Below are positions 17,242-28,352 of a DNA stretch of 54,035 nucleotides, in pieces. Numbering within the stretch: the stretch's first letter is position 1; each line of letters starts with the position of its first letter. The position numbers and the translations under genes were made by a program. A model generated the notes under the pieces. That model worked only from the letters and a program-made list of their open reading frames with translations. It was not told the origin of the DNA and ran no database searches. Source of the DNA: Peribolospora baueri (lineage: Eukaryota > Basidiomycota > Peribolosporomycetes > Peribolosporales > Peribolosporaceae); the NCBI GenBank assembly GCA_029717555.1, contig JAMDHS010000118.1, positions 1 through 54,035 of the forward strand, given 5' to 3'.

Positions 17242-18069
17242 ATGATAAATAATTTAGAATTAAATACAAAAATGCTAATAGAGCATACAGATTCAGCTAA
17301 CATTGTAAAATTTATGATAAATTCACCATTAGAACAATTTGAAGTAACAAATTTAATTGGAATTAATGCTCCTATATTTGGATATTTAAATATATCATTA
17401 ACTAATTTAGGATTATACACTATATTTGCCTTAATATTATCATTAGGATATCACTTTATGGCAAGTAATAATAACAAAATTATACCAAATAAATGGAGTA
17501 TATCATTAGAAAGTAGTTATGCTTCTTTACATGGTCTAGTTAAAGAACAAATTGGTAAATCTAGTGAAATCTATTTACCATTTATATACTCATTATTCTT
17601 CTTCCTAATTATATCTAACTTAAGTGGTAATATTCCATATAGCTTTACTTCAACAACTTCAATTATTGTAGCTATAGGTTTTAGTTTTACTATCTTATTA
17701 GGTGTTACTATTTTAGGATTTGAAATACATAAAATTCATTTCTTCTCATTCTTCGTTCCAAGTGGAACACCTCTACCATTAGTACCTTTCTTAGTATTAA
17801 TTGAATTAATTTCATATTTAGCTCGAGCTGTTTCATTAGGAGTTCGGTTATTTGCTAATATGGTAGCAGGACACACTTTATTAAAAATATTATCAGGATT
17901 CTTATGGGGAATGATGACAAGTGGAGTAGTATTATTCTTAGTTACATTAATTCCAATGTCAATTTTCATTGCCTTAGTTGGATTAGAAATAGCAGTATCA
18001 ATTATTCAAGCATACGTATTCTGTATCTTAACTTGTTCATACTTAAAAGATGCAATTTATCTACATTAA
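17242..18069 (+). CDS. atp6: ATP synthase subunit 6
   Basis: Subunit a of the F0 proton channel. It has the conserved SPLEQFEVTNLIG start, FFLIISNLSGNIPYSFT, PLVPFLVLIELISYLARAVS (with the essential Arg in the next segment LGVRLFANMVAGHTLLKIL) and the C-terminal IQAYVFCILTCSYLKDA. It ends TAA. From the first ATG it is 275 residues. An in-frame ATG at 17314 (MINSPLEQFEV) gives 251, closer to the usual fungal length, so the true start is uncertain. No intron. Confidence 0.94.
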   Translation: MINNLELNTKMLIEHTDSANIVKFMINSPLEQFEVTNLIGINAPIFGYLNISLTNLGLYTIFALILSLGYHFMASNNNKIIPNKWSISLESSYASLHGLVKEQIGKSSEIYLPFIYSLFFFLIISNLSGNIPYSFTSTTSIIVAIGFSFTILLGVTILGFEIHKIHFFSFFVPSGTPLPLVPFLVLIELISYLARAVSLGVRLFANMVAGHTLLKILSGFLWGMMTSGVVLFLVTLIPMSIFIALVGLEIAVSIIQAYVFCILTCSYLKDAIYLH

Positions 18070-18183
18070 TAAATTAAAAAAAAATTAACCCCTTTATATT
18101 ATTAAACAATATATATATCAATTACTTCATACGCTAGGATATTTATCCTACTGAGATTTAGTTTAAACTTATAAAATTAATAC

Positions 18184-18255
18184 AAGAGTGTCGTATAGTG
18201 GTTAATACTTCGATCTCCAAAATCGAAAACGTGGGTTCAATTCCTACCTCTCTTG
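18184..18255 (+). tRNA. trnW: tRNA-Trp (CCA)
   Basis: 72-nt cloverleaf: acceptor AAGAGTG with CTCTCTT (one mismatch), anticodon arm TCGAT-CTCCAAA-ATCGA giving CCA, T arm GTGGG-TTCAATT-CCTAC, and discriminator G. By normal rules CCA reads UGG only, not UGA. This matters for the many in-frame TGA codons in intron ORFs. Confidence 0.9.
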
Positions 18256-18844
18256 ATTTCTGCGCGCTTATTTTTGTTTCACAAATTAGCGTTATAATAA
18301 TAGTTAAAAAACTTGTACGATTTTTCGTGAAATAAAAATTAGGAAAAACCAGCGCATTATTTTTAAATAAGTTTAGTAGTTAATATATATTATATAGGTA
18401 ATAATGACAATATGGAATGTATTTGCCAAGTAATCAAAGGGATTATTAAGGATGCCTAGCATACATGAATTTAAGGAAGTTAAAACTTAAAGCTTATGTA
18501 AAATTTTATTTGATAATCATAAGCATTCCTAAGGAAAACCAATAATATAATAACGCTGCGAAGTGAAACATCTCAGTAGCAGTAGGAAAGGAAATCAACA
18601 GAGACTCCGAAAGTAATGGTGAGTGAAATCGGATTAGCCAATAATTCTAATTGTATAATACTAATATCTTGGAAAAGCTACTAAATGTTTTATACAAAAC
18701 CCATAGAAGGTAATAGTCCTGTAGTATTAGCAAAGAATTAATAATAAGTAATATGAGAGTTAACTTGTATGAATATAGGGGTACCATCCTCTAAGGCTAA
18801 GTATATCATGTATAGCGATAGTAAAAAGTACCGTGAGGGAAACT

Positions 18845-19196
18845 CTTTTCTTTCAAAATATTGAATCAGCTTAGTAGATTCTAATTAAATTAGTGTGCGG
18901 AGCGTGCGCACATAAGAAAAGAATGTGTTTTTCAAGATATCCGTTGGATATAAATGAACCTTTCCCAGTTATCAAGTAATTGATAATGTTAACAAAACAC
19001 TTTATGCTGGAAGTTCTATAACTAAAATCTAGTACTAAAAATAACTAGTTAAAATCTAGATATTTAATAGATAACCAGCAGGAACATATTAGTTCCTCAG
19101 AGACTAAACGTGTTATCCTTGATACGCGCGTGGCCTAGCCCGTCGCAAAGGAATAAGATATAGTCCAGAAAATAGTAGTAATTATTTATTTTTCTA
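18845..19196 (+). mobile_element. rnl group I intron 1, no ORF
   Basis: About 352 nt. It joins gagggaaact to aaggtgaaaag, close to the bacterial GAGGGAAAGGCGAAAAG. The core is tttatgctgga, taaccagcagga, cctcagagactaaacgtg and agatatagtcc. A GC-rich palindrome (gtgcggagcgtgcgcac) lies near 18893-18911. The 5' boundary could shift by some bases. Confidence 0.65.
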
Positions 19197-20605
19197 GAAG
19201 GTGAAAAGTAAGTAGTTGACTGGTGAAATAGAATCTGAATTAGTAGTCCTATAAGCAATCAAAGTTCTATAAAATAGAATAATGATGTACCTTTTGCATA
19301 ATGGGTCAGCAACTTAATTTATCTAGCAAGATGTAACAGTCCTAGCGAAAGCGATTGCTCCAAATAAAGTATTTTAAATATGGAGTAGATGATAGTTAGA
19401 TGAATTAGACCCGAAACTTGATGATCTTATCATGACCAGACTAATAAAAAGGGGTCGAACGGTTGAATGTTGCAAAATTCTCCGATGAGTTGTGATAAGC
19501 AAGGTGAAAGATCAATCTAATCAAGTGATATCTGGTACTCTGCGAAACATATTATAGTATGCTATTGATGTGCTCAACACACAAAAAGATTATTACAGGT
19601 ACAGCACTGATTCTCATGCTTTTAAAGCTAAATTGGGGGATTTGACGATTCTACCATTGGGAAGTAACCTCGGAATGGTAATAATTGATTATCGATGGTC
19701 AGTCTATTCATGATAAGGTGGATAGACAAAAGGGAAACAGCCCAGAGCATGAAGTATAAGGTCCCAAAGATGTTGTTAAGTGAAATTAAGGAAGTTTATA
19801 TTCTAATACAACCATTAAGTGGGCTCGGTAGCGGCCATCTTTTAATGAAAGCGTAACAGCTCATTGGTCTATAATTTATCGCTTTATTTTTAATTTAGCG
19901 AAAATTAAGAATATAAGCACCGACAATGTACCGGGTCTAGACAACACACCAAGACCATGCTAATCAAGATAATATAAAACTTGATCAAGGTAGCAGAGCA
20001 TTCAGTTCAGATGAAGGATAGTGTTTCATTATCTAGATGTAACTGAAGAGAGAATGCTGACATGAGTAACGTAAAAAGGAGAATAGAATACTCCTCGCCG
20101 AATACGAAAGGGTTTCACGGAAAGGTTATTCCGCCGTGAGTTATTGCGGTCTCTAAGGTATAGTGGCCAATGCTTCTATCTGATGAGTTAGAACCGAAAA
20201 TCACTAAATAAATCTAAAATTTTAGTCGTGACAAAATACCTAATAGGTACAAGAAAAATAAGGCTCTATTCTATTTAATTATAGAGTGCAACCGTACCCT
20301 AAACCGACACAGGTTCGTAGGTAGAGAATACTAAGGCGTAGAGATAATGCATGTGAAGGAACTCGGCAAACTATATCCGTAAGTTAGACGATAAGGATAG
20401 ATCTTGATTGAGATAATATCAGGATTGGCACAAAATCGGGAGGCACGACTGTTTACCCAAAACACAGCGATTTGCTAATACTAACGTATTTGTATAAGTC
20501 GTGAATTCTGCCCAATGCTATGAGTATAAGGAAGGTAATCATGTAATTGATGTTACTGACTAAAGCTCCAGTGAATGGCAGTCTTAACTATAAGGATTCT
20601 AAGGT

Positions 20606-21638
20606 AGCGAATAGAGAATTTAGTTGCCTCGTGTAATATTTTAGTACTTACACGATATCTTCACTATATGCTGGTAATCTTATTCGGTTATTTAGTACTG
20701 TTTAATCATTTACCGACGGCCCAATTTACATACGCCGAAACAGTTATAATCTGAGTAAACGAGGATAATCAGCAGGGAGAAAATATATTATTATGCAATG
20801 CTTTCTTTTTTTGATTCCCTTTTTTTTTCAAAGAAGACTGTACAAAACCAAAAAAGAAAAAAAATAGTTAAAGCCAATTTTTATAATAAGGCAGGCCCGC
20901 CGACATAGAATAATAATATAAACCCTCAGAGACTACACGTGAAGAGATAACATTTTTATCGAGAAAAGGAGTTTGTTGTGATTATATCCAAGGTATAAGA
21001 GAGTTGATCTCATCTCATCTTCCGATTATAATAGATTATAATAGATATATTAAGTATTAACAGAATAAAAACAATGAAAACTGAAATAATGAACACAACA
21101 AAATTAAAAGATTTACATCCTGAATGGGTACTCGGTTTCATAGATGGAGAAGATTGCTTTCACGTAGCAATTATGAAAAAACTCCACTATGAAATTAGGA
21201 TTTCAAGTTAAACTGCATTTTAGTATAACACAACACAGCAAAGATAAAGAATTAATTTTAGAATTTCTGAATTTCTTCGGTTGTGGTTATGTTGCTAAAG
21301 TAAATCCTAATAAACTTGATTTTCGAATACGAGATATTAACGATATAGAGAACCATTTATTTCCATTTCTAGAAAAGTATTCGTTGCGGACTATAAAATA
21401 TAAAGACGCAGCAGATTTCAAACGAGTATTCCAAATGATGAAGAAAGCTCAACACTTAACACCAGAAGGGTTAACAGAGATAAAATTCATTAAATCAGGA
21501 ATGAATCGTTTACGAAAGTTATCTAATAAATAGTCCAACCGTTTACCATAATAATTTAAATCCACTTATAATTAATAGCTTATTAATTAACTGTTATACA
21601 TATGGGTGCAGTCTATTTTATAATATGGTGAGCGGCTG
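20606..21638 (+). mobile_element. rnl group I intron 2 (L1925-like site)
   Basis: Splits ctaaggt from agcgaaattcc, the hot-spot around E. coli position 1925 in the peptidyl-transferase domain. Core: ctatatgctgg, taatcagcagg and cctcagagactacacgtg. A hairpin block at about 20801-20866 and a GC piece (ggcaggcccgccg) lie inserted between core elements. Carries a broken LAGLIDADG gene. Confidence 0.85.
21074..21533 (+). pseudogene. LAGLIDADG endonuclease gene with one frameshift
   Basis: The N-terminal frame MKTEIMNTTKLKDLHPEWVL then GFIDGEDCFHVAIMKK ends at a stop after the A-run near 21175-21181. The next frame continues [20 protein letters not shown] then the rest of a LAGLIDADG_1 domain to a TAG at 21531-21533. 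Homologues have one continuous frame here, so a single-base indel in the poly-A is the likely cause. The motif has GED where GEG is usual. This is a single-motif (homodimer-type) enzyme, now probably dead unless the frameshift is a sequencing error or is bypassed. Confidence 0.75.
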
Positions 21639-22295
21639 AGCGAAATTCCTTGGCCATTAAATGTGGTCCCGCATGAATGAAGTCACGATGCTTCCGCTGT
21701 CTCCACATGCATCTCAGTGAAATTGAATTATCCGTGCAGATGCGGATTACCTTCAGTTAGACGGGAAGACCCTATGCAGCTTTACTGTAGCTTGATATTG
21801 TATTGTTTAAGCTCAGATGTAGAGTATAAGGGAGTCGACTAGACGTAAGTGAAACACCTTAACTGATCTTAAAATGATACTCACCTTTTTATATAATTGG
21901 AACAGTATCAGGTAGACAGTTTTACTGGGACGGTAGCCTCTAATAAGGTATCAGAGGCCTTCGAAGGTATACATAAATTGGATGGAAACCAATATGTTAT
22001 GAATGACATAGTAAAATGTAATGATATAAGTATGCTTAACTGCAAGACTGATAGGTCAAGCAGATACGCAAGTAGGACATAGTGATCCGGTGATACATTA
22101 TGGAATGGTCATCGCTCAAGAGATAAAAGTTATAGCTTTCTCATACTAATTAATAGTATAGTAATGAGAACTATCAAATGGTAAATAAACCATTAGTTTG
22201 TCAATTTTATTATACTAATAAATTCTATCAATCTTATATTCAATATTAAAAAATGCGAAAAACATTATTTATACTATCTAAAATGATAAAATCGG

Positions 22296-23064
22296 ATGTC
22301 ATACGAGCTCTTAATGGAAAATAACCTATTTATAAATGGGGCCCTGGCCTGCGGAGCTTATACTAATATATTAAATAATAATTCTTATATTGGTTCTTCA
22401 TCAGATCTTGCTAGAAGAATTCCAGAATATTTTACAATTACCCTTCTTTTTTTGATTCCCTTTTTTTTTCTTTTTTTTTGTCAAAAAAAAAATAAGAAGA
22501 CTGTACAAAACCAAAAAAGAAAAAGCAGAATTAAATCGGGGTGAAAGTATCATCCATAGAGCTTTATTGAAATAGGATTATAAAAATTTTACATTAGAAA
22601 TCATAGAAGTAATTGATAGTATTGGATTATCACGTTCTGAATTACGTTCTAAACTTCTAGAACGAGAACAATATTATATTGATCTATTAAAACCTGAATA
22701 TAATATTAGAAATATTGCAGGAAATAACTTAGGAGCTGTAATGTCACCAGCTACTAGAGAAAAGATGAGTAAAGCTAAGACTGGTTTTCCTTCACATAGA
22801 AAAGGAAAGAAAGGTATAGAAGCTTTCTCAGATGAATCTAGATCTAAGATGAGTATGAATAGTGCTATGAATAAACCAGTATTTGTATATAATAAAGAAC
22901 ATGTACTATTATTCCCACCATTTTCTAATATATCAAAATGTGCTTTATTTCTTGGAATTTCAAGATTTCGAATTGGAAGAGCATTAGATACAGGTAAAAT
23001 AGTAGAAAATAAATATATATTTACTTCTTCAATTAATACAGAATGGGATAATACTTTGCTATAG
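22296..23064 (+). pseudogene. GIY-YIG endonuclease interrupted by two hairpin repeats
   Basis: Domain pieces: GAYTNILNNNSYIGSSSDLA-RRI (GIY side and YIG), a break, then AELNRGESIIHRALLK, YKNFTLEIIEV, REQYYIDLLKPEYNIRNIAG (catalytic Glu), NUMOD3 (MSPATREKMSKAKTGFPSHR and on) and a C-terminal NUMOD1 (FPPFSNISKCALFLGISRFR). A GC repeat (ggggccctggcctgcggagc at 22338-22357) lies before GAY, and an A/T hairpin block lies at about 22440-22527. There is also an in-frame TAG at about 22573 (ALLK-D). All parts of a full protein are still present. Confidence 0.78.
22440..22527 (+). repeat. nested A/T hairpin repeat inserted in an endonuclease gene
   Basis: The block cttctttttttgattccctt ... gaagactgtacaaaaccaaa ... 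is shared with 20801-20866. This copy has an extra hairpin (tttttttttgtcaaaaaaaaa) set inside it, as if one repeat had inserted into another. It splits the GIY-YIG domain after PEYFT. Confidence 0.75.
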
Positions 23065-23815
23065 ATATACTAATATTAACCCTTCATATATTAGTATAGT
23101 TTCGTAGTACATTTTTAATATAATTAAAATTGACTTAGGATAGAAAGGCGTGACCACATCATAAATTGATGTGAATAGCCATTAATTGCAGAGAACTTCT
23201 TGTAATAAGATAGTATATGTTATTATACTAACAATGCTTATTATGTATAGAATATATCCGCAGACTTATGTAAGTTTCAGAGACTAAACATGGCTCATAT
23301 TTTATAAATAAAAATATGAAGTGATAGTCCAAATTTTCCCTTTGACGCTAGGGATAACAGGCTAATCAGAGACGAGAGTTCATATTGTCTCTCTGGTTTG
23401 GCACCTCGATGTCGACTCATCCTATCCTCCGGCTGTAAAAGGTTGGAAGGGTTCAGCTGTTCGTTGATTAAAAGGGTACGTGAGTTGGGTTCAATACGAC
23501 GTGAGTCAGTATCGTTCCTCTCTTCTGAAGGAAAGAGTAGTCAATTAGGAATTCACAATTAGTACGAAAGGACTTTTGTGAGTAAGTCCATGGTGTACCT
23601 ATTGTTAAATATTTATTAGTATTAGGCATAGTAGGGTAGCTACACTTATAATAGATAAAAGCTGAAAGCATCTTAAGCTTGAAACTAATCCTCGGAGACT
23701 ACTGTAAATAAGAGATAGACTATCTCTTTTCTATGTAGGCATATAGCGTACATGTAGAAAAATAGGATGCAAATGTACATGTAGTGATACATTTAGTTTA
23801 GCATTACTAATTTAT

Positions 23816-24135
23816 TAATAAACTTGGAAGTACCATATTGTCAAATTAAATAATTTAGTGGCGCTTAGGCCAGCTTTTATTTAAATAAATTACAAGATCG
23901 TTTGTGGTTTATTTTGTGATTTCCTTTTTTTTTTCAAAGAAAAAAAAATACAAAAAATTAGGAAACCTCCCGGCCTGCCTTTTTTTATAGAAATGTATAA
24001 ATGAAAAAGCGTAGCCTGTTTTAACTAATTTAAATTCTTTTTATAGGATAAACTAAAAAATCTTTTACTAAAAGAATATAAAGGTAAGATATAAATAAAA
24101 ATGTTAAGTGTTAATTTTACTAACTGGAGATTTAA
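23816..24135 (+). other. spacer rnl-trnP with hairpins
   Basis: AT-rich. Holds a T/A hairpin of the gatttcctttttttttcaaa type near 23919-23950 and GC-rich bits. I see no gene. Confidence 0.6.
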
Positions 24136-24207
24136 TCAAACTGCCGGGAGTTGAACCCGGACCCCTTACTCCCAAAGTAAGTACCTTTCCCTTGGGCCAT
24201 CAGTCTG
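24136..24207 (-). tRNA. trnP: tRNA-Pro (UGG)
   Basis: On the - strand: acceptor CAGACTG with CAGTTTG, anticodon arm CTTAC-TTTGGGA-GTAAG giving UGG, T arm CCGGG-TTCAACT-CCCGG, and discriminator A. Confidence 0.92.
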
Positions 24208-24363
24208 GAAAATAAAATATACTAAAATATTATGGCTCCGCCCGACTAAGAAACTACTACGCTGGGCCTGCCTTATTATAAAAATTTATTCTGAAATTTT
24301 ATATAATTGGTTCGTTGGTAAGGCTCCAGAGGAAACTAGAAAATGTTAAATGCAAATTAATAA

Positions 24364-24435
24364 GGTATTATAGCATAGTGGTCATGCAGAGTACTGTTAA
24401 TGCTCCTTACAGTGGTTCGATTCCACTTAATATCT
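24364..24435 (+). tRNA. trnN: tRNA-Asn (GUU)
   Basis: Acceptor GGTATTA with TAATATC, D stem GCAT/ATGC, anticodon arm GAGTA-CTGTTAA-TGCTC giving GUU, and T arm AGTGG-TTCGATT-CCACT. Confidence 0.9.
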
Positions 24436-24456
24436 TTTATCCTGTATCATAAAATA

Positions 24457-24536
24457 CGGACAAGATGAGATTCGAACTCATGAACCGTAGTACCTAGTTT
24501 CAAGCTAGGCGTGTTAAACCACTCCACCACTTGTCC
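24457..24536 (-). tRNA. trnS: tRNA-Ser (UGA)
   Basis: Class II tRNA on the - strand: acceptor GGACAAG with CTTGTCC, anticodon arm CCTAG-CTTGAAA-CTAGG giving UGA, a long variable arm, T loop TTCGAAT, and discriminator G. Confidence 0.9.
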
Positions 24537-24805
24537 TAATATATAAAAAGGAATACTGAAAAAAATATATAATATTATATTTACCTATAAATTTATAGCC
24601 TAATTATCTAGTTAATTTGTTTTACTTATTAACATTAATATATGAAATATGCATGCGAAGCGTTATATAAAATAAATTATACCAAACTCTTTAAAGGAGA
24701 GCTTATCGAAGAGTGTTTAATTAAACTATTTCTTTTAAGTAATATAATGCTTAATTAAATTTAAGCTGTGTACTAATTTCGTATAATATTAGTAGCTCCG
24801 AAGTA

Positions 24806-26653
24806 ATGTTAATAATAGGATTAATTTCATTATTACTGGCGATCCCGCTATATTCCGTCTCAATAACAACTAGTTTATTTAATAGAATAGCTTCAATAAT
24901 TTTACTTCTTTCAGCACTACTATCTTTTAATGCATTATATACAAATTTAGTAGCATCTGGAATAGGTATTTACTCTGGAGTATTTCATGTAACAACAGTT
25001 TCTCTAGGTATGGATGCATTTATTTTTGTAATAGGTGCTCTAATTTTAATTCCTTGGGCCTCACAAACTAATAAAATAAGTACAAATTTAGGATCAACAT
25101 CAATACCAAGTATAAATGAATATGCTTTAATGATATTATTTACTACTACTGGAGCATCTTTATTAGTATCAAGTTCAGATTTAGTTTCAATGTATTTATC
25201 AATTGAATTACAAAGTTTTGCTGTTTATATCTTAGCTTCTTTATATAAAGATTCTGAGTCAGCAACTTCTGCCGGATTAAAATATTTCTTATTAGGTGCA
25301 TTATCTTCAGCGTTTATTTTATTAGGTTCTGCAATAATTTATAGCTATACAGGAGTAACACAATTTGAAAGTATTTATGCATTAGCCTCAGTTTCTGGAA
25401 ATGATCTATTTACTTCATCTATTATACTAGGTATGGTTATGATTTGTGTAGGATTCTTATTTAAAGTAGCTGCAGCACCATTCCATAATTGGGCACCAGA
25501 TGTTTATGATGGAGTACCTACAATAGTAACTATTTGGTTAAGTATAATGCCTAAAATTTCTATATTTATATTGCTATTAGAAATACAAGCTGGTATCCAA
25601 GGAAACTTAGAATCAATATCATTATTATTCCTTGATAGTACATTTAATGTATTTTCAAACTTGTTATTAATTGCTTCATTATTCTCATTAATTATTGGTA
25701 CTGTAGTAGGATTAGCTCAATATAGAATTAAACGATTATTAGCTTATTCAACTATAAGTCATGTAGGATTTTTATTATTAGCCTTAGCTATTAATTCTGA
25801 AGAATCAATTGAATCTTTCTTATTCTACTTAATTCAATATTCAATTACTAACTTAAATACTTTCTTTGTTTTACTTGCATTTGGATATATTATTCATAAA
25901 GCTAAAATACCAATGTCATTAAGAACACTACACTCAAGAAAAGCAAATTTAGGAATTAGTAGTGATATACAATTTATCGATGAATTAAAAGGACAATTTA
26001 GAAATAATCCATTACTAGGATTAAGTCTAGCTATTTGTTTATTCTCTATGGCAGGTTAAAAGGAAGCTTGCCACTATAAAAAAAATATCACTATATGCTA
26101 GAAGTTCGTATAATAGTTTAGTACATTATAGATTATAATGTAAAAGTCTTAACTATTCGATAACCAGCAGATTTATGAAAATCTTAGAGACTATACGTGA
26201 TACAGTACTACTAGTACAAAGATATAGTCCGATAAACTTCTCTCCTCAATTTAACAGATATATTGTACACAGCATATTTCGTTTACATTTCATTTAGAGA
26301 GAGAGAGTTTATTGATTCCACCCTTAATTGGTTTCTTTGCTAAACAAATGGTTCTATATTCATCAATACATGGTGGATATTATTTCTTATCAATAATTGC
26401 TATATTAGTAAGTGTTATTAGTGCATCATACTATCTAAAAATAGTTAAAGTTATTTACTTTGAAGAAGATAATACTGAAAAAGATAATGTATCAACAAAA
26501 CAATCTGAAGTATCAGATGATTCATTAGTTCTATCAAATGCACATAGCTTTATAATTGCTACATTAACTATGATAATTGTACTATTTGTACTACAACCAT
26601 CAATAATATTAAATAGCACACATCTATTGGCTTTAAGTTTATTCTATTACTAA
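24806..26653 (+). CDS. nad2: NADH dehydrogenase subunit 2, one intron
   Basis: Proton-pumping subunit of complex I. Exons 24806-26056 and 26315-26653 give 529 residues. Motifs: [39 protein letters not shown], the [20 protein letters not shown] region, [17 protein letters not shown], and FSMAG joined to [14 protein letters not shown]. Stop TAA overlaps the nad3 ATG by one base, as in most fungi, so both are surely co-transcribed. Confidence 0.95.
26057..26314 (+). mobile_element. nad2 group I intron, no ORF
   Basis: 258 nt between GGT and ATT-CCA (A-G-I-P-P). Shared core: ctatatgctaga, aaccagcag, cttagagactatacgtga and agatatagtcc. A near-minimal intron. Confidence 0.88.
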
Positions 26654-27099
26654 TGAATACTATTACATTATTTATAATATTTATTCCTATTCTTGTACTA
26701 ATATTATTACTAGTTAATTTATTATTAGCAGTACATAGACCAGATTCAGAAAAGGTTACACCATATGAATGTGGATTCAGCCCAGTATTTGGACAAACTA
26801 GAAAACCATTCTCAATTCAATTCTATTTAGTAGGTATTCTATTCTTAGTATTTGATTTAGAAATACTACTTCTATTCCCTATTTCTGTAACTTTATACCA
26901 AGTGTCTTATTATGGATTCTGGATTGCAATGACATTCTTTATTCTTCTAACTTTAGGATTCGTTTTCGAATTCTGTTCAGGAGCATTGGCGTTTACAGAT
27001 CAAAGATCAGCAATTCAAAAAGTTATAATGGAAACTAGAAAAATACGTAATATAGAACCTTCAAATCCCCTAACTAGAAATAGAAAATATAAATTCTAA
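26653..27099 (+). CDS. nad3: NADH dehydrogenase subunit 3 with extended C-terminus
   Basis: 148 residues; most Nad3 proteins have about 115-140. Complex I membrane subunit. Motifs: [20 protein letters not shown] (with the conserved Cys of the switch loop), [20 protein letters not shown] and the last helix. From [15 protein letters not shown] (26979 onward) the C-terminal end has a diverged second copy 1.3 kb downstream (28286-28352), on the far side of a decayed GIY-YIG gene. The present 3' end may therefore be an acquired replacement. Confidence 0.93.
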   Translation: MNTITLFIIFIPILVLILLLVNLLLAVHRPDSEKVTPYECGFSPVFGQTRKPFSIQFYLVGILFLVFDLEILLLFPISVTLYQVSYYGFWIAMTFFILLTLGFVFEFCSGALAFTDQRSAIQKVIMETRKIRNIEPSNPLTRNRKYKF

Positions 27100-28140
27100 T
27101 AAAATTGGATATCGTTACTTATCCACTACTTCTATTAATTAAATAAGTATTATAAAAGAGATTGTTGAATCAAATACAGAATTTAAACATAATTCTAATC
27201 AGAATCTAACAGTTATAGATGTTATTCGAGATACATTCCCTAAACCAAAATTTATGTACATTTAATATTGGAGTAATATTACTCCTATTTCTATTTAAAA
27301 AATGGTGGGGGGCCCTGGCGGAGCCATCCTATTTCTAAATTTGGAAATATTTTAAATATGGATAAAGAAGAGGTTATAAATTAAGATATTTATATTTATC
27401 GACTAAAGGATATGCCTTATAAAGCATATGTAGGATCAGCGCAAAATTTTGGACGACGACAATCTTCACATCGACAAGCATATAATAGATTTATAAAAGA
27501 TCTGAAAAAATTAGGATCTAAACGATTATTTAAAGCTATTTAAAAATACGCTTGGCTAAATTTTGAATATCCTATATTATCAACTTGTACTATTCCTATG
27601 CTAGATTATTTCGAAAATAAATATTTAGCTTATAAACCTTATTATAATGATTTATTCTATTCAGAGGGGCCCACTCAAAGTAGATTTAGAAGAAGCATTA
27701 ATTAGACTTGTAGCAAATAGACCCAAAATAAAAAGAATACCACGTATTTTTAATCTGATGAATTAGAATCTTTTCAAGAAGCACTAGGTAAACCTTTTCG
27801 AAGATATGATAATGATAAGAAATATGTTCGAACATTTCTTGCATTAAGATTAGCTATGAGAGAGTTAAAAATGAAAAGGATAACAATAAAACGTTATTTA
27901 GATACTGGAATAATCTATAAACATTTTTAGTTTCCTTCGATTTCCTTTTTCTTTTGGCAAAAAAAGATTTAGAAAAAGCAGAATTATTACCTAAACCAAC
28001 TAAGTTTAAACCTCCTTTAACTAGACCTCAGAAGCAAGAGGTAAGAATTACAAATATTACTACTGGAGAAATAACTTTCCATTCTTCTGGATCACTAGCT
28101 ACAAATTATTTAATATCCTTGGGTGCCCTGGCGTAGCCAT
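27100..28140 (+). pseudogene. decayed GIY-YIG endonuclease cassette behind nad3
   Basis: Pieces: VIDVIRDTFPKPKFMYI, IYIYRLKDMPYKAYVGSAQN then FGRRQSSHRQAYNRF (GIY-YIG with the conserved Arg), YFENKYLAYKPYYNDL (like E-YYL-KP-YN), ESFQEALGKPFRRYDNDKKY (HTH-like) and VRITNITTGEITFHSSGSLA (NUMOD1-like). Several stops and frame changes, plus GC repeats at about 27306-27331 and 28118-28139. There is no group I core here and nad3 ends properly before it, so this was not an intron but a free-standing endonuclease gene. Confidence 0.65.
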
Positions 28141-28285
28141 GTAATGACTAATGCAAGTTCAATGTTTAGATATATAAGAGATAGCCGAATAATACAAGGC
28201 TATAAGGTAGAAAAATCAAATAGATAAAATAAAACTACTATATTACATTATTTTCTAAATATAAGTAAATGATAGTAAGCCTAAA

Positions 28286-28352
28286 TAAGACCACTTTAAG
28301 CTCAGGAGCTTTATATTTTACAGATCAAAGATCTGCTATCCAAAAAGGTATT
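28286..28352 (+). pseudogene. second, displaced copy of the nad3 3' end
   Basis: Reads [20 protein letters not shown] against [20 protein letters not shown] in nad3. The DNA is clearly alike but diverged (roughly four of five bases the same over about 50), so it is not a recent tandem copy. The likeness starts abruptly at SGAL and fades after IIER. It is probably the native nad3 end, displaced when the endonuclease cassette brought in a new one. Confidence 0.75.

Larger units (their letters stand above)
22132..23344 (+). mobile_element. rnl group I intron 3 in domain V
   Basis: Splits gataaaagtt from acgctagggataacagg, a few bases upstream of the yeast omega intron site. The core is in the 3' part: tccgcagactta, ttcagagactaaacatgg and agtgatagtcc. 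Carries a GIY-YIG gene broken by repeats. Confidence 0.85.
18420..23815 (+). rRNA. rnl: large subunit rRNA, three introns
   Basis: Recognised by conserved LSU motifs in order: gtaccgtgaggga (18829), aaaaggggtcgaacgg region, gactgtttacccaaaacac (20447), aactataaggattctaaggt (exon 2 end, 20605), agcgaaattccttgg (21639), gacgggaagaccctatgcag (21761), gtttgactgggg-like block (21920), gatccggtgatacattatgg (22083), gctagggataacaggctaat (23347), cacctcgatgtcgactcatc (23402) and the sarcin-ricin loop agtacgaaaggac (23559). Ends are approximate (start near gtatttgccaagtaatcaaa; end near tttagtttagcattactaat). Introns at 18845-19196, 20606-21638 and 22132-23344. ORF-like frames inside the rRNA exons are not genes. 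Confidence 0.92.

Noticed and set aside
21897-22082. 61-codon open frame in the LSU region
   Set aside because: This is LSU exon (domain V), not a coding sequence.
23468-23671. - strand open frame near the LSU 3' end
   Set aside because: It lies over the sarcin-ricin region of the rRNA.
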